Part shown: positions 18,330 through 26,340 of the stretch, in pieces
Layout: the number at the start of each line of letters is the position of its first letter
How positions within the stretch are numbered: the first letter of the stretch is position 1
Source of the DNA: Chondrocystis sp. NIES-4102
GTDB taxonomy: Bacteria; Cyanobacteriota; Cyanobacteriia; Cyanobacteriales; Xenococcaceae
Assembly (NCBI GenBank): GCA_002368355.1
Contig: AP018281.1
Span: forward strand, 2,418,001-2,482,000
DNA length: 64,000 nt
Reading direction: 5' to 3'
Notes under the pieces: model-generated
The model's database searches: none
Told to the model about the DNA's origin: nothing
What the model saw: only the letters and a program-made list of their open reading frames with translations
Position numbers and translations under genes: made by a program

Positions 18330-18491
18330 TTGTCCGCCTGTGAGCAATACCAAAAAAATAACGACCTACAGATAAAGATGGTTTCAATGATTGCTGACCC
18401 TGGCGATAAGGACGAAAGGCTAGCATTACTGACAGAGCGTCAGCATGAAATCAAAAAGATTGAATTAGCCCTAAAAGCTCTAGCTAACTGA
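18330..18491 (+). CDS. Small ORF in the integrative element, 53 aa, helical
   Basis: An open frame ending at TGA 18489 encodes a charged, helix-forming product, with LQIKMVSMIADPGDKDERLA and ERQHEIKKIELALKALAN at its end. The composition looks protein-like and differs from the AT-rich stop-filled DNA upstream. The start is unclear: TTG 18330 or ATG 18378. No family is recognised. It may be a regulator or accessory protein of the element. Confidence 0.4.
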   Translation: MSACEQYQKNNDLQIKMVSMIADPGDKDERLALLTERQHEIKKIELALKALAN

Positions 18492-18562
18492 ACCTAACAG
18501 ATAGTTAAGTAGGGGTTATCGGGTGGCATTCCCTGGTAGCCCCTAGGGCTGGGGAGGGGGTA

Positions 18563-18757
18563 GTGGAAATAGCTTATATAAAGACCACCGAATTTAGGCG
18601 ATATGAACCCCTGGGGACTGGTAGGGAATTAATAGAGCTGCTTAGTAATTTGTATATACCAATTCGTCTAGACGGAAGTATGTACAGAAGTAGGGGACGC
18701 TACCTAAATAGTAATACTTTAAAGTATTACTATTTTATATATGCCTACTCTGACTAA
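18563..18757 (+). CDS. Possible small protein, 64 aa, overlapping palindrome E4
   Basis: GTG start with a strong Shine-Dalgarno (ggggaggggg) 4-6 bases upstream. The product begins MEIAYIKTTEFRRYEPLGTG and looks protein-like up to about residue 45; the last part is encoded by element E4, suggesting that E4 invaded or caps the reading frame. The function is unknown, and it may be a truncated gene. Confidence 0.35.
   Translation: MEIAYIKTTEFRRYEPLGTGRELIELLSNLYIPIRLDGSMYRSRGRYLNSNTLKYYYFIYAYSD
18694..18749 (+). repeat. Palindromic element E4
   Basis: Left arm acgctacctaaatag, perfect 30-bp palindrome at 18706-18735 (aaatagtaatacttt and its complement), right arm ttttatatatgcctactc. Compared with E2, bases 8-10 of the stem changed from gtc to aat together with their pairing partners, so complementarity is kept. 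Confidence 0.7.
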
Positions 18758-18789
18758 ACAAATAAACAGAATATAGGTACTAAAGGAAT

Positions 18790-19017
18790 ATGTCGTTATT
18801 TAGACCGCTCAAAGTGATTCAGTTGCCCATCCCTGCTACCGCCTGGGATGCCATAGAGAAGCTAGCAAGCCTCAAGGGGATGTCTTTACAGGAGACTTTG
18901 ATTGTTATCTTTAACAAGGGGATTATGAGCGCGTTGTACCACGAAGAAATAGAAGGGGTATCTAAGACAGAACTTTGTGTAGAATTAGAAAATCACCGAA
19001 ATAAATATAAGGAATGA
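18790..19017 (+). CDS. Small conserved-looking protein, 75 aa, possible DNA-binding
   Basis: ATG with Shine-Dalgarno aaagga 6 bases upstream. The product has a strand-like start (SLFRPLKVIQLPIPATAWD) followed by two helices with KLASLKGMSLQETLIVIFNK, an arrangement like a ribbon-helix-helix or small partition/copy-control protein. I cannot name a family. It is the last gene of the element before the candidate right attachment site. Confidence 0.5.
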   Translation: MSLFRPLKVIQLPIPATAWDAIEKLASLKGMSLQETLIVIFNKGIMSALYHEEIEGVSKTELCVELENHRNKYKE

Positions 19018-19066
19018 CTAAGGACTAAAAGCCCCTATTAAAGCGGTTAATTAGCCTGGTACTTAT

Positions 19067-19083
19067 GAACTAATAAGGAATGT
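19067..19083 (+). repeat. Candidate right attachment repeat of the integrative element
   Basis: gaactaataaggaatgt, the partner of the repeat at 13845. The spoIID-like gene's stop codon (TAG on the minus strand, 19070-19072) lies inside it, so insertion would have occurred at the 3' end of that gene. Confidence 0.3.
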
Positions 19084-20782
19084 TCAAGGAAAATAACCCT
19101 TCCTTAATATTCCTTAAAGCTGTAAAGCCCTTGCTGTATGCGGTTTGGGTAGAAACAAATTTAATATAAGAAGAGGCTGTCTGATCATCCCAAAAAACAA
19201 TCGTATTATTTAGGGGTTTAAGTTCAGTTTGAGGATAATAAAAAGCCAAAATTCGCTCTGCTGACCAACCTAAATTAGCTAAATTATAAGAACCATATTG
19301 GCTCAAACCAACACCATGACCAAAACCACCGCCAATAAAAGCATAACCATCGAGTTGATTATTCTTATAAAGTGGTTGTAGATAGAAGAAAGTACTGCGA
19401 GGGGGTTGCAACGCACTGCGAATTTCATTTTTATGTAACTCTATTGTACCTTTATCAGTTTCGATATTAAGAGTTAAAATTCTGCCAGAAGGCGATCGCT
19501 CTTGAACCTGCATTGAATAAATAGTTTGAAAGTCTGCCAAAGGATGACGGGTTTTCTGGAGATATTTGCGTAAATCTTGATTAAGATCGGCAATACTACG
19601 CTTTTTGTGCCAACGAAACACCCCTTCTCTCACTGTTTCATTAAATCCTTTAGTCATGTTGATAAATTGACGAAAAGTTTGCTCATTATCGAGAGGATAT
19701 TTAGCCAAATCCCAAAGAGGTATTGGTGCATCAATGACTGACTGAAGATAAGGACGAGCCTCACCATTCCAAGCATCTTCAAAACGTGCGGTAACACCAC
19801 CAGTGGTAGAAGAATAAAGAGCATCGATCAATTCATTTTCATAAGTTAGAACCAAGCCTGCGGTATTGGCGATCGCGCGATCGCTGATGGGATTAGCATC
19901 ATTCAAGCCCTTATATACCTGACAGTGAACTGTAGCACAAAGCTGATAATCATCCACAGCAAAACGCCTGAGATTGCGTAAGGCATAGGTACGAGCAATA
20001 ATTGTTTGGGCTGCTACCGCTTGAGGGGGGGCATTAGCACCAATTTCATAGGGAACTACGCCTCGTAAATAGGTTTCTAAAGGAACATCATTAACTAAAG
20101 TGTATTCACCATGAGCATTAGGTTGTAGCTTCAAACTACCGCCATAAAGACGAGTTTCTTGGGGATTATTAGTAGTATTGACCTTAACTAAATTTTTGCT
20201 GCTAGTAATTTCTACTTGCTGGTGGTTATATTGCTTACCATCAATAATTAAAGTAATTTTAGGTTGCTGGTTAAGAATTTCCGTATCTAAATAAGGGGTT
20301 GTATACCCATTGGCTTCTAGACTGTGAAGTAACCAACGACGAACCAAGGGAGTAGGATAAACCTCTCTTTTCGCCCATACTTGCCAGCGTCCTGGTTGAG
20401 CTACTTCTACCGCAATACCTAGTTTTTGCCAAAATTTGGCAGTATCTTCCGCCGTTTCAAAGGTAGAGCGATCGCTTAAAACTAATTTCTCATCTAATTT
20501 AGATTGAGGGAGGGGGACAGAATCTACTCTTAATACCACCTCTTTAGTAGTAATTGGTGCAAGTTTTGGAAAACTAACCTTTAAAGAATCATTCTCTGTA
20601 CTATTAATTGTAACTTGTTTAATTTCAGACTCTTTTTCATCCATAGGTGCAGCACCTAATCGCTGGATAATGCCGATTTTCAAATTAATTTCTGAAATTT
20701 TATCAGTAGTGGCGATCGCACTCTGCATTCCCCAACAGCTAATCACCCAGAAAACACCAAGGCAAATTCTTGTCTTCATCAT
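19070..20782 (-). CDS. SpoIID/LytB-domain protein, secreted amidase-activator type
   Basis: A 570-residue protein with a signal peptide (about residues 1-24). The SpoIID/LytB domain runs from VNDVPLETYLRGVVPYEIGA through AAQTIIARTYALRNL to GFGHGVGLSQYGSYNLANLG near residue 515. SpoIID proteins cleave denuded glycan strands or activate wall amidases; in cyanobacteria they are common and non-sporulation-related. The last residues (LFSLNIPY) lie at the candidate right boundary of the foreign element, so the native C-terminus may have been altered. A GATC-rich HIP1 pair sits within the gene near 19.87 kb. Confidence 0.88.
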   Translation of the reverse strand: MMKTRICLGVFWVISCWGMQSAIATTDKISEINLKIGIIQRLGAAPMDEKESEIKQVTINSTENDSLKVSFPKLAPITTKEVVLRVDSVPLPQSKLDEKLVLSDRSTFETAEDTAKFWQKLGIAVEVAQPGRWQVWAKREVYPTPLVRRWLLHSLEANGYTTPYLDTEILNQQPKITLIIDGKQYNHQQVEITSSKNLVKVNTTNNPQETRLYGGSLKLQPNAHGEYTLVNDVPLETYLRGVVPYEIGANAPPQAVAAQTIIARTYALRNLRRFAVDDYQLCATVHCQVYKGLNDANPISDRAIANTAGLVLTYENELIDALYSSTTGGVTARFEDAWNGEARPYLQSVIDAPIPLWDLAKYPLDNEQTFRQFINMTKGFNETVREGVFRWHKKRSIADLNQDLRKYLQKTRHPLADFQTIYSMQVQERSPSGRILTLNIETDKGTIELHKNEIRSALQPPRSTFFYLQPLYKNNQLDGYAFIGGGFGHGVGLSQYGSYNLANLGWSAERILAFYYPQTELKPLNNTIVFWDDQTASSYIKFVSTQTAYSKGFTALRNIKEGLFSLNIPY

Positions 20783-20950
20783 TTCCGACTTTATTGAGCT
20801 TCAGTCATTAATATTAACTATTTATTTTGACCAATGTTATGCGATATCGCTGGGTTATGAGGATTAAGACAGAGTAAAAAGTTTTAACCCTCAAAAAATC
20901 ATCAGGTGCAGTAACATTAGTGATTAATCAATCAGACTGGGATTCAATTT

Positions 20951-23900
20951 TTATGTTTCCTCATCGGTTTTATCAATCAATATTTCCCCTTTAAGCATTC
21001 GCTCGGCTGCTTTTAACAGTTCATCTTCAACATAAGGTTTAACAAAATAACCTTTTGCCCCACGAGAAGCTGCAATATTACGCATTTTTTGCGCTCCACG
21101 AGAAGTTAGCATAGCGATCGGCATAGTAGCCAGCTTTTTATCTGTTTGCAATTGAGACAGAAGTTCTAACCCGTTCATCCGTGGCATTTCAATATCACAA
21201 AAAGCAATATCGCATTCCAAACCATCACTTAGTTTTTCCCAAGCTTCCTGCCCGTCTCTTGCTTGCTCAACCCGATAACCAGCCTTTTTAAAAGTCATGG
21301 ATAGCAACTCTCTAACGGTGACAGAATCATCAATAATTAGTACCAAAGGTGCATTTGCAACTGTTCCTTGGGACTGATTATTTTTAATTTTTCTAACGTT
21401 AACAATAACTGATTCAGCTTCTTTATTTGCCCGATTAATTTCAATCAAATGTTGTGCCACATCCATCAAATCTTTTTCGGTATATGGCTTAGTTAAATAT
21501 GCCTTTGCCCCCAAATCGCTAGCTATTTGCTTATGCTTATCTGCACCGCGAGAAGTCAACATAGCCACAGGTATAGATTTTAGCTTGTCATCCCTATGCA
21601 AATTGGATAACAGTTCTAAACCATTCATCCGTGGCATTTCAATATCACTAAAGATCATATCGCAAGCCAAACCGCCCCGTAATTTATCCCATGCTTCCTG
21701 ACCATCCCTTGCCTGTTCAACACGGTATCCGAGCTTATTAAAACTCATAGATAACAGTTCTCGAACAGTAATAGAGTCATCCACCACTAATACCATAGGG
21801 TCTTGTTGAATATTTTCTGCTTGGGACTGTTTGATCATTCCTTGAGCATTGAGAATATTAAAGCCAATTTCAATTGTTCTCTTACCTTGAGCAATTTCGA
21901 TCAACTCTAATACGTCACCAATGGGCATAATCGTTCCATCTCCCAATACAGTCGCCCCTGCAATACCAGGTGGTTTAGGAATTGGGCCATCAATTTGTTT
22001 AATTACAATTTCTTGTTCGGCTCTCACCTCGTCTACCTGAATAGCTAATAGGTTATCTAAGCTACGAAGGATTACTACAGAGATGGTGTCATCATTATTT
22101 TGGTTAGCATTATAAACACCTGCTCGCCGAATTTGACGATTGTAATTGAGTAAGGTATTGAGGGGTCTTAGGGGTAGTAAAGCATTTTTCCAAGGGATAC
22201 AACGAACACCATTGGCATTAGTTTTTATATCGCTGGGTAAATATTCTTTAGTATCTTCAACACCGTCTATAGGGAAAGCAATACTGGAATTATTATCTAC
22301 ACAAGTAAGAGCTTTACAAATACTTAAGACTAAGGGTAGACGAATAGTAAAGGTTGTACCCTTACCTACTTCTGATTCAATACTGACTGAACCACGAATT
22401 TTTTTCAAGTCGGTGTTAACTACGTCCATCCCAACACCCCGACCTGCAAAATCATCAGCCTGATCCTTAGTACTAAACCCTGGATGGAATAATAAATCGT
22501 AGACCTGTGGCTCAGATAAATTTTGTGCTGTTGCCCAACTTATTAAGTTCTTTTCGATCGCTTTTTGTTTAACTATTGCTGGATTAATACCTGCTCCATC
22601 ATCAGAAACAGTGATTACCGTTTGATTACCTTGAATAAACGCCCTAATATGAACATTTCCAGCTTCTGGCTTTCCTTTTTTAAGTCTTTCTTCTGGTCTT
22701 TCAATCCCATGAGAAATAGCATTATTAACCAAGTGCGTCATAGGATTATAAAGATGCTCAACAATCATTTTATCGATTAGAACATCTTTCCCTTCAACAT
22801 GAAGTGTAGTCTGTTTTTTCTGTTTGCGAGAAATATCCCTAACTGCCCTTGGTAAACGGTCTGCTGTCTGACCAAATGCAACCATCCGCGAGGAGTTCAT
22901 CCCATCTTGCAATTGACTAGTTACTTGTCTGAAGGTTTGAGCAACTTTATCGGTTTCATCCACTACAAACTGAATATCTGATGCTGCCTCTCTAACTCGC
23001 ACAATTAGTTCAATAATATCTTGCGACAGTAAATGAAAACCTGTAAAACGATCCATTTCTAGAGCATCTAAACCTTCTTCTTGAGGTTCAGCAGTACGAA
23101 CAGTAGCAGAATTTCCGCCCCCCACCGCAGCACTAGCACGAGACTGACGACTAGCAAGTAACGCTCCTTCTAAAAGCGATCGCTCATACATATCATGCAT
23201 TTTTGCTCCTGCTTCTCCTAAAGATTGTACATGACCGAGCAAATTGTCTAAAAAGCGACGCAATCTTTCTTGGTCATCTTCTAAGCGATTACGTTTTACT
23301 ACAAGTTCTCCAATTAAGTTATTTAAATCATCTAATTTACGCACCGAAACCCGCATTGTTTGCTCAAAAGCTTGAGCTTTATTAACTGGGGATAAATCAG
23401 ATGAACTGTCATAGTTTTTTGCCTTTATTGGCTGTATTTCTGATATTTCTTGAAATTCTTCCAGATTGGGTAATGAATTAGTAGTCTCATCTTCTAGTAA
23501 TGAGTCTAAATCTGATATCTCTAAATCGGAATTTAGCGAGTTTTCTATTGTGTCTAAATCTGTTGTTGAATCTAAAATTAGTGAGTCTAAAGATTCTGTA
23601 TTTGAGTTGATTAAATCATCGAGATCGCTATGCTCTAAATTGTCTAATTCTCCTAAAGATAATGACTCTAAATCTTCAACAGATGAATTTTCTAATTCTA
23701 AACTATCAAGATTATCTAAACTATCTTCTGTGTTGTCTAAAGATAGTAACTCTAAATCTCCAATAGATGAATTTTCTAATTCTAAACTATCTTCTGTATT
23801 GTCTAAAGATAGTAACTCTAAATCTCCAATAGATGAATTTTCTAATTCTAAACTATCTTCTGTATTGTCTAAAGATAGTAACTCTAAATCTCCAATAGAT

Positions 23901-24949
23901 GAATTGTCTAATTCTAAACTATCTTCTGTATTGTCTAAAGATAGTAACTCTAAATCTTCAACAGATGAATTGTCTAGTTCTAAACCATCAAAATTATCTA
24001 AAATATCTTCTGTATTGTCTAAAGATAATGACTCTAAATCTCCAATAGATGAATTATCAAATTCTAGACTTTCAAGATTATCTATATCTGGATCAACTAC
24101 TGATAATGACTCTAAATCTCCAATAGATGAATTATCAAATTCTAGACTGTCAAGATTATCTATATCTGGATCAACTACTGATAATGACTCTAAATCTCCA
24201 ATAGATGAATTATCAAATTCTAGACTGTCAATATTATCTATATCTGGATCAACTACTGGTAATGATTGCAATTCTTCAATAGATGAATTATCAAATTCCA
24301 GACTTTCAATACTATCTATATCTGGATCAACTATAGGTAATGATTCCAATTCTTCAATAGATGAATTATCAAATTCCAGACTTTCAATACTATCTATATC
24401 TGGAGCAACTACTGGTAATGATTCCAATTCTTCAATAGATGAATTATCAAATTCCAGACTGTCTACTATAGGTAATGATTCCATCTCATAAATAGTATAT
24501 CCGTCAACTTTGAGACTTTCAATACTATTATCTGCACTAACTATTGGTGATGATTCCAATTCCGATAACTGAGCTAATTCAAACTCAGATAACTCTGGTT
24601 GTAATTCTTCCAATTCAGCATCGGCAGCAATAAAATCATTAGACTCCGATTGATCTATATTTTCAACTTGGGGAGGATTACGAAAATCCAAATCATCCCA
24701 GTCTATATCTAAAGTTTTCTTCCCCTTGCCAGGAGATTTAATATTAATATTGGAAGTCGTTTCTTCTAGAGCTTCAATCTCATTTTTAGCTGCGGTTTCA
24801 ACAGATATAAATTCAGTTACAGATTCAAGATCTTCTGCTTCTGTCCATAGATCTCCTAAATCATTGTTTTGTTGTTGTTTTAGTGTCTCAGAAGCTGCTA
24901 AATCATCAAAATTCCCATTTGCTTCTAAAGGCTTATCTTGACTGTTCAT
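20951..24949 (-). CDS. CheA/PilL-type hybrid histidine kinase with acidic repeat region and two receiver domains
   Basis: A 1332-residue protein. Residues about 1-145 are acidic and disordered; about 150-450 is a tandem repeat region; a dimerisation domain begins near 530 (VSVRKLDDLNNLIGELVVKR); the ATPase has NAISHGIERPEER near 745 and GRGVGMDVV; a CheW-like domain lies near 885-1030; and two receiver domains start near 1050 and 1200, with phospho-acceptor Asp in FSDIEMPRMNG and FCDIEMPRMNG. No N-terminal HPt domain with its phospho-His is visible, like the split PilL-C of Synechocystis, so the phosphotransfer domain would be supplied by another protein. It probably controls type IV pilus motility or phototaxis. 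It is monocistronic. Confidence 0.9.
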   Translation of the reverse strand: MNSQDKPLEANGNFDDLAASETLKQQQNNDLGDLWTEAEDLESVTEFISVETAAKNEIEALEETTSNINIKSPGKGKKTLDIDWDDLDFRNPPQVENIDQSESNDFIAADAELEELQPELSEFELAQLSELESSPIVSADNSIESLKVDGYTIYEMESLPIVDSLEFDNSSIEELESLPVVAPDIDSIESLEFDNSSIEELESLPIVDPDIDSIESLEFDNSSIEELQSLPVVDPDIDNIDSLEFDNSSIGDLESLSVVDPDIDNLDSLEFDNSSIGDLESLSVVDPDIDNLESLEFDNSSIGDLESLSLDNTEDILDNFDGLELDNSSVEDLELLSLDNTEDSLELDNSSIGDLELLSLDNTEDSLELENSSIGDLELLSLDNTEDSLELENSSIGDLELLSLDNTEDSLDNLDSLELENSSVEDLESLSLGELDNLEHSDLDDLINSNTESLDSLILDSTTDLDTIENSLNSDLEISDLDSLLEDETTNSLPNLEEFQEISEIQPIKAKNYDSSSDLSPVNKAQAFEQTMRVSVRKLDDLNNLIGELVVKRNRLEDDQERLRRFLDNLLGHVQSLGEAGAKMHDMYERSLLEGALLASRQSRASAAVGGGNSATVRTAEPQEEGLDALEMDRFTGFHLLSQDIIELIVRVREAASDIQFVVDETDKVAQTFRQVTSQLQDGMNSSRMVAFGQTADRLPRAVRDISRKQKKQTTLHVEGKDVLIDKMIVEHLYNPMTHLVNNAISHGIERPEERLKKGKPEAGNVHIRAFIQGNQTVITVSDDGAGINPAIVKQKAIEKNLISWATAQNLSEPQVYDLLFHPGFSTKDQADDFAGRGVGMDVVNTDLKKIRGSVSIESEVGKGTTFTIRLPLVLSICKALTCVDNNSSIAFPIDGVEDTKEYLPSDIKTNANGVRCIPWKNALLPLRPLNTLLNYNRQIRRAGVYNANQNNDDTISVVILRSLDNLLAIQVDEVRAEQEIVIKQIDGPIPKPPGIAGATVLGDGTIMPIGDVLELIEIAQGKRTIEIGFNILNAQGMIKQSQAENIQQDPMVLVVDDSITVRELLSMSFNKLGYRVEQARDGQEAWDKLRGGLACDMIFSDIEMPRMNGLELLSNLHRDDKLKSIPVAMLTSRGADKHKQIASDLGAKAYLTKPYTEKDLMDVAQHLIEINRANKEAESVIVNVRKIKNNQSQGTVANAPLVLIIDDSVTVRELLSMTFKKAGYRVEQARDGQEAWEKLSDGLECDIAFCDIEMPRMNGLELLSQLQTDKKLATMPIAMLTSRGAQKMRNIAASRGAKGYFVKPYVEDELLKAAERMLKGEILIDKTDEET
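23590..24500 (-). repeat. In-gene tandem repeats of the CheA/PilL-type kinase
   Basis: Coding repeats of two classes. One has about six units of roughly 26 residues built on LEFDNSSIEELESLPVVDPD; the other has about five units of roughly 22 residues built on LDNTEDSLELENSSIGDLEL. All are rich in Ser, Leu, Asp and Glu. DNA identity between units is high (runs of identical sequence of over 60 bases), so unit number should vary by slippage or recombination. Confidence 0.9.
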
Positions 24950-25243
24950 AATATATATATTGTTGACCGAATATTGCTGAATCTAGAATAATGAGTTTTA
25001 CTTTACTAATCGTAATCAAATGTCCAACATAGTTAACCAAAAATTTCTAGTGTTAGATTACACATTTTAAAACACAAAACTATTACTTATGTACTTGAAT
25101 TATATAGTTGACGATATAGTTTTAGTTTGCCCAAAATCATGGTGTTAAGTTAAGTTTCACAAAAAAAAATACAGATACTTTGTAAATGATCTGTTATATT
25201 TAGTGATTCTCTAGTAATTAAGAATGTTACCGATTAGATACCT

Positions 25244-26098
25244 ATGAATGAGCAAACTGCAACTTTACTAATTTCCTGTCCAGATGCCCCTGGATTAGTC
25301 GCCAAAATTGCTAATTTTATCTATGCTAATGGTGGCAATATTATTCATGCGGATCAACATACTGATGTTGCTACAAGTTTATTTCTGATTCGTATTGAGT
25401 GGCAACTTGAGGGTTTTAACTTACCTCGTGAAACGATAGCAACTGCTTTTAGCGCGATCGCTAAACCCTTAAATGCAGTTTGGCAATTACACTTTTCTGA
25501 TGTTGTCCCAAAAATTGCTATTTGGGTAACTAAACAAGATCATTGTCTTTGGGATTTACTTTGGCGTAGCCAGTCTAAGGAATTACCAGGTACTGTTGCT
25601 TTAATTATTAGTAATCATCCTCACTTAGAAGCGATCGCCCAGCAATTTGGTATTGATTTTTACTATCTTCCAATTGATAAGACGAATAAAGTTGAGCAAG
25701 AAGCTAAACAGTTGGAATTATTGGCAAAATATGAGATTGATCTAGTGGTTTTGGCAAAATATATGCAGATTGTCAGTCCTCAACTTATTTCTCAGTTTCC
25801 TCAGATTATTAATATTCATCATTCTTTTCTTCCAGCTTTTCCTGGGGCGAAACCTTATCATCGCGCTCATACTAGAGGTGTAAAAATTATTGGTGCAACA
25901 GCCCATTATGTGACGCAAGATTTGGACGAGGGCCCAATTATTGAACAGGAAGTATCACGAGTTTATCATCAGGATACTGTAGCGGATTTGATTCGCAAGG
26001 GTAAAGATTTGGAACGCTTGGTGTTATCTCGCGCTGTGAGATTGCATCTACAACATCGTGTTTTGGTTTACGATAACAAAACTGTAGTTTTTAGTTGA
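25244..26098 (+). CDS. purU: Formyltetrahydrofolate deformylase
   Basis: A 284-residue PurU. It has an N-terminal ACT domain (TATLLISCPDAPGLVAKIAN, about 5-85) and a formyltransferase-fold domain with INIHHSFLPAFPGAKPYHRA and the catalytic-loop region TAHYVTQDLDEGPIIEQEV. It hydrolyses 10-formyl-THF to THF and formate, balancing one-carbon pools and supplying formate to PurT. The length is normal. The 293-base spacer upstream, shared with the divergent kinase gene, is AT-rich. Confidence 0.96.
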   Translation: MNEQTATLLISCPDAPGLVAKIANFIYANGGNIIHADQHTDVATSLFLIRIEWQLEGFNLPRETIATAFSAIAKPLNAVWQLHFSDVVPKIAIWVTKQDHCLWDLLWRSQSKELPGTVALIISNHPHLEAIAQQFGIDFYYLPIDKTNKVEQEAKQLELLAKYEIDLVVLAKYMQIVSPQLISQFPQIINIHHSFLPAFPGAKPYHRAHTRGVKIIGATAHYVTQDLDEGPIIEQEVSRVYHQDTVADLIRKGKDLERLVLSRAVRLHLQHRVLVYDNKTVVFS

Positions 26099-26260
26099 TA
26101 TTTAAGTTTAGTTTGACCCTGTTGCAGATAGTTTATACCAATTTTCTACAATAACAAGAGACTTAGGACAGGTCTTGCCTTTAGCTTTTATTTTCTAGCT
26201 TTTAACTACTATCTACTACCCACAGGTGCATCTTATAATCACGCGATTTAGATATTAATC

Positions 26261-26290
26261 AAAAAAAAATAGAGACAAAATTGCCTCTAC
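26261..26290 (-). terminator. Rho-independent terminator after clpC
   Basis: On the minus strand, stem tagaggca/tgtctcta with one G-T pair and a 4-base loop, followed by nine T residues. Confidence 0.85.
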
Positions 26291-26340
26291 TTGACATGTA
26301 TTTACTTATTTACTATTGATTGAAATTATTGAGATTTAGA

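Larger units (their letters stand above)
13845..19083 (+). mobile_element. Integrative element of about 5.2 kb (integrase plus Rep_trans replication initiator)
   Basis: The region between the SIMPL gene and the spoIID-like gene holds a tyrosine integrase at its left end, a plasmid-type replication initiator, several small ORFs and four related palindromic elements. It contains no gcgatcgc octamer from about 13.05 to 19.49 kb, whereas the flanks have several on each side (for example 11.98, 12.67, 13.05, 19.49, 19.87 and 20.47 kb). This suggests foreign origin, such as an integrated small plasmid. The limits are tentative, set on a 17-base near-repeat at 13845 and 19067. Confidence 0.7.

Noticed and set aside
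23466-24491. 341-aa plus-strand ORF of Ser/Lys repeats
   Set aside because: It is the antisense of the acidic repeat region in the CheA/PilL-type kinase; the tandem repeats keep a false frame open.
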